This document shows positions 13,631 through 18,734 of a stretch of 18,734 nt of DNA, one piece after another. Below the pieces are notes generated by a model. The model worked only from the letters and a program-made list of their open reading frames with translations. It had not been told where the DNA came from and made no database searches. The stretch comes from JBFIHZ01 sp041601535. Lineage in GTDB: Bacteria > Pseudomonadota > Gammaproteobacteria > Xanthomonadales > SZUA-36. How positions within the stretch are numbered: the stretch's first letter is position 1; each line of letters opens with the position of its first letter. The translations under genes and the position numbers were made by a program. Location of the stretch: positions 1 to 18,734 of the forward strand of contig JBFIHZ010000038.1 in NCBI GenBank assembly GCA_041601535.1, in the 5' to 3' direction.

Positions 13631-15478
13631 GTGTCGTTTTTCAATGAACTCAAGCGCCGAAATGTCATTCGCGTAGCCGTGGCCTACGCCGCGGTGGCCT
13701 GGTTGCTGATCCAGGTGGCGGAAACCGTTTTTCCGCTGTTCGATTACAGCGACACGCCGGCACGCGTGGTGGTTGTGGTTCTGGCCATAGGTTTTATTCC
13801 GGCCATGGTTCTGACCTGGGTATTTGAATGGACGCCACAGGGCCTTAAACGCGATATCGATGTAGATCACAGCAGGCCATCCCACCCCGCGGCTGCCCGC
13901 AAACTCGACCGCGCAATTATTGTCTTGCTGACGCTTGCAGTGGGCTACTTCGCGGTGGATAAGTTTGTGCTGGAGCCGTCACGCGAAGCGGCCCTGCAGG
14001 ATCAGCAGGCCGAGCAGCTGGCCAGCGTGGCGGAACAGGCCAGATGGGCCGGCCGCCGGGAGGCGCTGATCGAATCCTATGGCGATAAATCCATCGCCGT
14101 GCTGCCCTTCGTCAACATGAGCGCCGATGCTGAACAGGCCTATTTTTCCGACGGTATTTCGGAAGAGCTGCTGAACCTGCTGGCCAGGATACCCGGCTTA
14201 CGAGTCATTTCGCGCACCTCGTCATTTGTCTACAAAAACAGGGACGTGAACCTCGCGCAGATCGCCCGCGAGCTGGACGTGGTGCATATCCTGGAAGGCT
14301 CCGTGCGCAAATCCGGAAACCGTGTACGCATTACCGCGCAACTGATTGATGCCCGTTCCGACAGCCACCTGTGGTCGGAAACCTGGGACCGCACGCTGGA
14401 TGATATCTTCGAAATACAGGACGAAATTGCCGCCGCGGTGGTTGAACAATTAAAACTGCGTTTGTTGAGCCCGTCGCCTGCCGCCGGAGACCCCAACCCG
14501 CAAGCCTATGCCATGCTGTTGCAGGCCAGGCACCTGGCACGCCTGGGTACCACGGAAGGCTATGCCCAGTCCATCAGCCTGTACCAGCAAGCACTGGGCA
14601 TCCGCCCTGACTATGCTGCCGCCTGGGTTGGGCTGGCCATCAGCTACAGCAACCAGACCAGCAAGGGCTTGCGTCCCCTCGAGGAAGGCCATGCGCTGGC
14701 CCGCGAGGCTTTACAGCAGGCACTGGCGATAGACCCGGACTATGCCCCGGCGCATTCCCAACTGGGCTGGCTGGCCATGCTTCATGACAATAACCTGCCG
14801 CTGGCGGCCCAGCATCTGGAACAGGCACTGGCACTGGCCCCTACCAACCTCGGCATTATCGGTAACGCCGCAACCCTGCTGTTCACCCTGGACCGCTTGC
14901 GCGAATCGATTGAACTGGATGAATACGTCAATACCCACGACCCGGTAAACCCTACCGGCTTCGCCAACCTGGGCAAAAGTTACCTGGCCGCCGGCCGCTG
15001 GGATGAGGCGATCAGGGCCTACCAGACGGCACTGCGCCTCAGCCCGGGCAGGATCGGGGTGAATTATTCTATTGGCACCGCCCGGCTGTTAAACGGCGAA
15101 GCCGCTGCAGCGCTGGATGCGATGCAACAGGAAGAGTTTGAACTGCTTCGGCTGATCGGACTGGCCATGGTCTATCACGCACTGGGCCGGAACAGCGATG
15201 CAGACGCGGCGCTGAACACGCTGACCAGCCAACACCCGCAGGATGCCGCCTACAATATTGCCTACGTGCTGGCCTACCGCGGCGAAGCCGATCGCGCCTT
15301 TGAATGGCTGCAGCGGGCGGTGGCCCAGGGCGACCCCGGCCTGGCCGACATCAACAGTGAACCACTGTTCCAGAGCCTGCACGCCGACGCCCGCTGGCTG
15401 CCATTCCTGACATCCATCGGCCGCTCACCCTCGCAGTTGGCGGCAATCCCGTTTGATGTGACGCTGCCGGGGAATTAA
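13631..15478 (+). CDS. TolB-like/TPR membrane signalling protein
   Basis: A 615-residue protein. The N-terminus FFNELKRRNVIRVAVAYAAV leads into three predicted membrane segments (about residues 14-35, 46-68 and 92-112). A TolB-like/FlgO domain follows (about 150-285: KSIAVLPFVNMSADAEQAYF, GISEELLNLLARIPGLRVIS, HILEGSVRKSGNRVRITAQL). From about 290 to the end there are TPR units (YAAAWVGLAISYSNQ, YAPAHSQLGWLAML, PTGFANLGKSYLAAGRWDEA). Relatives often carry a CadC-type DNA-binding or adenylate-cyclase domain in front; none is present here, so it is probably a scaffold or sensor rather than an enzyme. The start is GTG 13631, with AAGGTG about nine bases upstream. It is the only complete plus-strand gene and stands alone, divergent from RidA. 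Confidence 0.88.
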   Translation: MSFFNELKRRNVIRVAVAYAAVAWLLIQVAETVFPLFDYSDTPARVVVVVLAIGFIPAMVLTWVFEWTPQGLKRDIDVDHSRPSHPAAARKLDRAIIVLLTLAVGYFAVDKFVLEPSREAALQDQQAEQLASVAEQARWAGRREALIESYGDKSIAVLPFVNMSADAEQAYFSDGISEELLNLLARIPGLRVISRTSSFVYKNRDVNLAQIARELDVVHILEGSVRKSGNRVRITAQLIDARSDSHLWSETWDRTLDDIFEIQDEIAAAVVEQLKLRLLSPSPAAGDPNPQAYAMLLQARHLARLGTTEGYAQSISLYQQALGIRPDYAAAWVGLAISYSNQTSKGLRPLEEGHALAREALQQALAIDPDYAPAHSQLGWLAMLHDNNLPLAAQHLEQALALAPTNLGIIGNAATLLFTLDRLRESIELDEYVNTHDPVNPTGFANLGKSYLAAGRWDEAIRAYQTALRLSPGRIGVNYSIGTARLLNGEAAAALDAMQQEEFELLRLIGLAMVYHALGRNSDADAALNTLTSQHPQDAAYNIAYVLAYRGEADRAFEWLQRAVAQGDPGLADINSEPLFQSLHADARWLPFLTSIGRSPSQLAAIPFDVTLPGN

Positions 15479-15498
15479 TTTTCCACGCTGAACCGCTC

Positions 15499-15518
15499 GT
15501 ACCGGCGTTATCCGGTAC
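15499..15518. terminator. Hairpin between convergent genes
   Basis: GTACCGG and CCGGTAC pair perfectly around CGTTAT, 21 bases after the TPR stop and about 13 bases beyond the stop of the convergent glutaredoxin gene. No T-run follows in either direction, so it is at best a weak bidirectional transcript end. Confidence 0.4.
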
Positions 15519-15531
15519 CGTACATGACGAC

Positions 15532-15975
15532 CTAACCCTTACTGTACAGCCGTTCAAAACCAGCTTCGCTAAATCCGTTCATGCGTTCGCGGCCGACCAG
15601 AATTACCGGCACACCCCTGGCCCCCAGCTTTTGGTACAACCGCTTGCCTTTGGTGCTTTTCTCGATATCCAGCTCGGTAAACCGAATGCCGTTTCGGCGG
15701 AAATAGCGTTTGGCTTTTTTGCACACTCCGCACCAGTCGGCCGACAACATGATCACCTGTTTGCCCACATCGTCTTTGAGCGTGGCGTAACTGACGCCGG
15801 TATAGCTGCCGGCATTGATTTCGACCTGTTCGAATGCCTGGTTCTCAGGTTTGGAATCGCTGTAGTGAATCAGTCCGTTTTCGTCCACCCATTTATATAC
15901 TTCGGCCGACAAGGGGGGCACCACCATCATCAGGCAAACCAGCCACAGCACACGTAACCCGGGTCCTGAATACAT
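15532..15975 (-). CDS. DUF4124-glutaredoxin fusion, exported
   Basis: A 147-residue protein. A leader (MYSGPGLRVLWLVCLMMVVP, cleavage after LSA) is followed by a short DUF4124 segment (EVYKWVDENGLIHYSD, about 25-45). A glutaredoxin-like domain follows, with redox motif ADWCGVCKKA (Cys82/Cys85) and the cis-proline in GVPVI (Pro123). It is expected to be periplasmic and to act on protein thiols. ATG 15973-15975 has AAGGAG eight bases upstream; the longer frame to 16032 is rejected. DUF4124 is common at the N-terminus of exported gammaproteobacterial proteins. It is transcribed toward the TPR gene. Confidence 0.88.
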   Translation of the reverse strand: MYSGPGLRVLWLVCLMMVVPPLSAEVYKWVDENGLIHYSDSKPENQAFEQVEINAGSYTGVSYATLKDDVGKQVIMLSADWCGVCKKAKRYFRRNGIRFTELDIEKSTKGKRLYQKLGARGVPVILVGRERMNGFSEAGFERLYSKG

Positions 15976-16096
15976 TGCCCTGTCTCCTTTACTGATTCCG
16001 CACCTCCTTTTCGCGGTACCAAGTGGAATCACCCAAATCGTTTGACGGCCTGGCAGAAAACCACCGCCCGTTCGATAAGCAATTTTTCAATTCAGT

Positions 16097-16309
16097 TTAC
16101 GAATCTGGCCCCTGCCTGGTCCGGGATAGAGCAAGCTCAGAGGCGAGCGCTGCCAATGTTTCGTTGGTTGTTTTTTGCTCGGCAATGATTTCTGCAAGTT
16201 TGTCCTTTATGCCAAACACCGCAAAAGGCAGCACAAACCACAGCACGGCCAGGACAAAAAGAAAAATACCGAAAATGACTGCAACGCCACCACCCATCAC
16301 ATCGTTCAT
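16097..16309 (-). CDS. Small single-pass membrane protein
   Basis: A 70-residue frame from ATG 16307-16309, preceded by GGTGACGCAT. It has one hydrophobic span (VAVIFGIFLFVLAVLWFVLP) and then a polar helix (IKDKLAEIIAEQKTTNETLA) that may be a coiled coil. No family recognised. A longer reading to 16396 runs into the palindrome at 16382-16407 and is rejected. Confidence 0.6.
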   Translation of the reverse strand: MNDVMGGGVAVIFGIFLFVLAVLWFVLPFAVFGIKDKLAEIIAEQKTTNETLAALASELALSRTRQGPDS

Positions 16310-16381
16310 ATGCGTCACCGTTATCAAACCAAACCCATATAAATGTATGTGTAAGAACTTCTTCAAATCTCCCACCAAAGA

Positions 16382-16407
16382 AAGGTCAGAGCACATGCTC
16401 TGACCTT
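16382..16407 (-). terminator. Palindrome acting as terminator below pirin
   Basis: AAGGTCAGAGC, loop ACAT, and GCTCTGACCTT form a perfect 11-bp stem. On the minus strand it is followed by TCTTTGG, and it lies 19 bases below the pirin stop, so it probably ends that transcript. The arm core GTCAGAG is shared with the inverted repeat at 3868-3906. Confidence 0.6.
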
Positions 16408-16426
16408 GTCGGTTTACTGCCTTATT

Positions 16427-17314
16427 TCAGCCCGTCAGCGTACCCTGGCGGTAATCGCTCAGCGCCTGGTCGATTTCCTCGCGGGTATTCATTACGAAGG
16501 GGCCGTACTGCACCACCGGCTCGTTCAGCGGTTTGCCGGCCACCACGATCATCCGCAGTCCGTCCGGCCCTGCTTTGATGTCAACGTAGTCTCCGTCTCC
16601 CAGGATGCCGGCATGCTGGTGTTGCAGTGCCTTGCCCGCCAGTTCCGCCGTACCTTCATAGGCATAGGCAAAGGCGTTATGGCCTGGCTTTATGGCCAGG
16701 CGGTAACCAGCACCAGCCGGCAGTGTCAGATCCACAAACAGGGGATCAGTAGCCATGCTGCCTGCCCGGCTGTTGATCGGGCCTGACAGGCTTTGGCCAT
16801 CTACCTCGAGCTGGCCGGCAATCAGTTTCAACTGTCCACCTTCCGGCAGCCCGGCCACCACCAGTTCTTCGGCGGGGATATCGCGGTAAGCTGCCGGTTT
16901 CATTTTTTCCCGGGCCGGCAGGTTTACCCACAACTGGAAACCGCGCATACGGCCGCTTTCCTGTTGCGGCATTTCGGAATGGATCACGCCGTGCCCGGCA
17001 GTCATCCACTGCACGCCCCCGCTTTTCAGCTCGCCGATATTGCCCAGGTGATCCTCGTGCCGCATATGCCCGTCGATCATATAGGTTACGGTTTCAAAGC
17101 CGCGGTGCGGGTGGGGCGGAAAGCCGGCGATATAGTCTTCCGGGTTTTCAGTGCCAAACTCATCCAGCATCAGGAAAGGATCCAACCGCAGGTTCTGATT
17201 GGAACCGATGCTGCGGCGCAGCTTGACCCCTGCCCCATCCGAAGTTTCCATGCCGGCAATGGTACGCGCCAAAGCGCGGGCCGTTGCCGTGTTGTTTTCC
17301 GTATTCATGCTCAT
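16427..17314 (-). CDS. Pirin family protein
   Basis: A 295-residue bicupin pirin. The iron ligands are His68/His70 (PPHPHRGFET) and His112/Glu114 (HGVIHSEMP), matching the spacing of pirin His56/58/101/Glu103. The C-terminal cupin ends near VVQYGPFVMNT. Bacterial pirins include quercetinase-like enzymes and redox-responsive regulators, so function is not fixed. ATG 17312-17314 has GGAG seven bases upstream; a longer frame to 17413 lacks one. It lies 13 bases below the DoxX gene and shares its direction, so they form a probable operon with the azoreductase upstream. It ends before the palindrome at 16382-16407. Confidence 0.93.
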   Translation of the reverse strand: MSMNTENNTATARALARTIAGMETSDGAGVKLRRSIGSNQNLRLDPFLMLDEFGTENPEDYIAGFPPHPHRGFETVTYMIDGHMRHEDHLGNIGELKSGGVQWMTAGHGVIHSEMPQQESGRMRGFQLWVNLPAREKMKPAAYRDIPAEELVVAGLPEGGQLKLIAGQLEVDGQSLSGPINSRAGSMATDPLFVDLTLPAGAGYRLAIKPGHNAFAYAYEGTAELAGKALQHQHAGILGDGDYVDIKAGPDGLRMIVVAGKPLNEPVVQYGPFVMNTREEIDQALSDYRQGTLTG

Positions 17315-17327
17315 GATGATACTCCGA

Positions 17328-17726
17328 TCAATTGATACCGAAACGGCGGTCCAGGCTGATCCGCCCCGCTCCTTGAGCCACCAGGAACAGAAAGCCGCCG
17401 GCCATGGCCACATTCTTCATCAGGTTTATCTGCTGCATTTCATCACCCGAGCCATGGAACAGAAAACCGGACAGCAGGCTGAAGCCCGCCAAAGCCAACG
17501 CGGCGTAACGGGTAAACAGGCCCAGCACGATCAAAATTCCACCGCCCAGCTCGGCCAGGATAACCAGTGGCAACAAGGCACCGGCAACACCCATGGCTTC
17601 CATATAGCCCTGGGTGCCGGCATATCCACCAATCTTGGCATATCCGGCGGTAATAAAGATCAACGCGATCAGCAAACGGCCGACCAGGTCGGTCCAGGGG
17701 GATGCTTTGTCAAACAGGGTATTCAT
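17328..17726 (-). CDS. DoxX family membrane protein
   Basis: A 132-residue protein with four hydrophobic spans (DLVGRLLIALIFITAGYAKI, ALLPLVILAELGGGILIVLG, ALALAGFSLLSGFLF, AMAGGFLFLVAQG). It matches the DoxX family of inner-membrane proteins often found with redox or stress genes. GGAG lies eight bases before ATG 17724-17726. It sits between the azoreductase (50 bases upstream) and pirin (13 bases downstream) genes, on one predicted transcript. The molecular role of DoxX in such clusters is unsettled; linkage with quinone/electrophile detoxification is inferred from the neighbours. Confidence 0.93.
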   Translation of the reverse strand: MNTLFDKASPWTDLVGRLLIALIFITAGYAKIGGYAGTQGYMEAMGVAGALLPLVILAELGGGILIVLGLFTRYAALALAGFSLLSGFLFHGSGDEMQQINLMKNVAMAGGFLFLVAQGAGRISLDRRFGIN

Positions 17727-17776
17727 TTGAGTTTCTCCATATCAATTGTTAATTGATGTTTAAGAATTTAAAAATT

Positions 17777-18379
17777 TCAGGCCGCGATGCGTTCGATGGC
17801 CTCGCGGGCACCGTCCAGCGACTGGCGCGCGGTTTCTTCTCCCATGGCCAGCCCTTCGGCATACACGAACTCGATATTGCGTATGCCTATAAAGTTGAGG
17901 AAATTGCTGATGTAGGCCGTCTGCGTGTCCCGTGGCGTTCCCCGGTACTGACCGCCGCGCGCGGCAAACAGATATACCGGGCGGTCCGCCAGCAGCCCCA
18001 CGGCTCCGCTTTCGGTGTACTGAAAGGTTTCGCCGGCACGGGCAATGTGATCAATCCAGGCCTTTAACGTGGAGGGAATGCCAAAGTTGTACATCGGCAA
18101 GCCCAACACCACCACGTCAGCCACTCTGAGCTCATTGATCAGTTCATCTGATTCGGCGACAAACAGGGCCTGTTCCGCGCTGCGCTCCTGCGGTTCCGTC
18201 AGAAATGCCTGGAAACGCTCGGCAGTGAGGTGCGGCACGGATTCGGCCGCCAGGTCACGTATCACCACGCGCCCGTCGGGGTTGGCCTGTTGCCACTTCT
18301 GTACAAACTCGCTGGCCAGTTTTGACGACTGACCACGATCGGCATACAGGCTGGCATTGATTTGTAACAGTGTTTTCAT
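17777..18379 (-). CDS. azoR: FMN-dependent NADH-azoreductase
   Basis: A 200-residue flavodoxin-fold enzyme of the AzoR family. Family signatures are INASLYADRGQSSKLA at the FMN phosphate loop, LPMYNFGIPSTLKAWIDHIA, and ARGGQY before the C-terminal part. It reduces quinones and azo compounds with NADH via FMN in the cytoplasm. ATG 18377-18379 has AAGGAG about nine bases upstream; the longer frame to 18427 is rejected. It is the first gene of the azoR-doxX-pirin set and is divergent from a LysR regulator, the usual arrangement for regulator-controlled azoR genes. The gene symbol is by family similarity. Confidence 0.93.
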   Translation of the reverse strand: MKTLLQINASLYADRGQSSKLASEFVQKWQQANPDGRVVIRDLAAESVPHLTAERFQAFLTEPQERSAEQALFVAESDELINELRVADVVVLGLPMYNFGIPSTLKAWIDHIARAGETFQYTESGAVGLLADRPVYLFAARGGQYRGTPRDTQTAYISNFLNFIGIRNIEFVYAEGLAMGEETARQSLDGAREAIERIAA

Positions 18380-18482
18380 GGTTTGTGCTCCTTGCAGCTG
18401 ATTAGCGAATGGGCACATACTATCCATCTCTAATTTCGATTAATAACGGAAAAATTCGAGATATTTGATCGTATAATTCGAT
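18380..18482. promoter_or_regulatory. Divergent promoter region with ATTCGA-type repeats
   Basis: This AT-rich segment separates azoR and lysR. It contains three ATT(T)CGA copies (18433-18439, 18453-18458, 18476-18481) that could be LysR-family sites. TATAAT at 18472-18477 is only five bases before the lysR ATG; there is no Shine-Dalgarno, so a leaderless transcript is possible. No good -35 was seen for it. Confidence 0.45.
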
Positions 18483-18734
18483 ATGTTGAATACACGAATA
18501 TCCCTGGACCAATGGCGTGCCTTTATTGCCGTAGTTGAACAAGGCGGCTACATCCAGGCCGCCGAGGCGGTGCATAAAACACAGTCTTCGGTCAGTTATG
18601 CCGTGCAGAAAATCGAGCAGCTTCTGGCGGTAACACTGTTCACCAAACAGGGCCGCAAGGCGGTGTTAACACCGGCTGGCGAAGCCTTGTACCGCCGGTC
18701 AAAAAACCTGATCGAGCGCGCTGAGGCCCTGGAA
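18483..18734 (+). CDS. LysR-family transcriptional regulator, C-terminus cut by window edge
   Basis: 84 codons from ATG 18483 to the right edge. The N-terminal winged HTH is typical of LysR: ISLDQWRAFIAVVEQGGYIQ, AAEAVHKTQSSVSYAVQKIE, then LFTKQGRKAVLTPAGEALYR. The effector domain is outside. It is divergent from azoR and probably regulates the azoR-doxX-pirin set; this is inference. There is no ribosome site upstream of the ATG. Confidence 0.92.
   Translation, partial: MLNTRISLDQWRAFIAVVEQGGYIQAAEAVHKTQSSVSYAVQKIEQLLAVTLFTKQGRKAVLTPAGEALYRRSKNLIERAEALE

Noticed and set aside
13150..13647. 165-codon plus-strand frame before the TPR gene
   Set aside because: It overlaps the RidA gene antisense and has no domain. 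The TPR start at 13631 has its own ribosome site in another frame.

Overview
The window looks like part of a chromosome from a free-living, probably marine or sediment gammaproteobacterium of the Woeseiales/Chromatiales/Xanthomonadales type. This is inferred from moderately high GC, the 'FFNELKRRNVIRVAVAYAAV' type TolB-like/TPR membrane protein, secreted proteins ending in an 'IFKSGFE'-like tail, a chromosomal subclass B3 metallo-beta-lactamase and exported ureohydrolases. No tRNA, rRNA, CRISPR array or intact mobile element was seen. All genes are on the minus strand except the TPR protein (13631-15478) and a divergent LysR regulator cut off by the right edge.

Left part (1-5167, minus strand). 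An RsbQ/KAI2-like alpha/beta hydrolase (728-1519) overlaps by 4 bases (GTGA) a PAS-HisKA sensor kinase that leaves the window on the left. This is a candidate small-ligand sensing module. Upstream lie a Cof-type HAD phosphatase and a subclass B3 metallo-beta-lactamase that appear co-transcribed. A 534-base gene-poor stretch follows, with a possible IS1595-type transposase remnant, a perfect 14-bp inverted repeat and an intrinsic terminator. Next is a secreted, cysteine-paired protein of unknown function.

Middle part (5168-9754, minus strand). Two tandem exported ureohydrolase (agmatinase/arginase-fold) genes lie end to end. The downstream copy (5168-6838) keeps all six Mn-ligand residues. The upstream copy (6819-8213) has lost three of the six and is a predicted pseudoenzyme. 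A small secreted protein and a secreted HExxHxxGF metalloprotease form a second tight pair (9754 to 8452).

Right-middle part (9969-15975). An exported amidohydrolase has a PurR/LacI-like palindrome upstream. A pair consisting of a periplasmic RidA-type protein and a cysteine-synthase-family PLP enzyme follows. Then come the plus-strand TPR signalling/scaffold protein and a DUF4124-glutaredoxin fusion on the minus strand.

Right end (16097-18734). After a small single-pass membrane protein comes a pirin-DoxX-azoreductase cluster on the minus strand, with a divergent LysR regulator whose promoter hints at a leaderless mRNA. This is a familiar electrophile/quinone stress arrangement.

The two signals most worth follow-up are the RsbQ-like hydrolase coupled to a PAS histidine kinase, and the exported ureohydrolase/pseudo-ureohydrolase pair.
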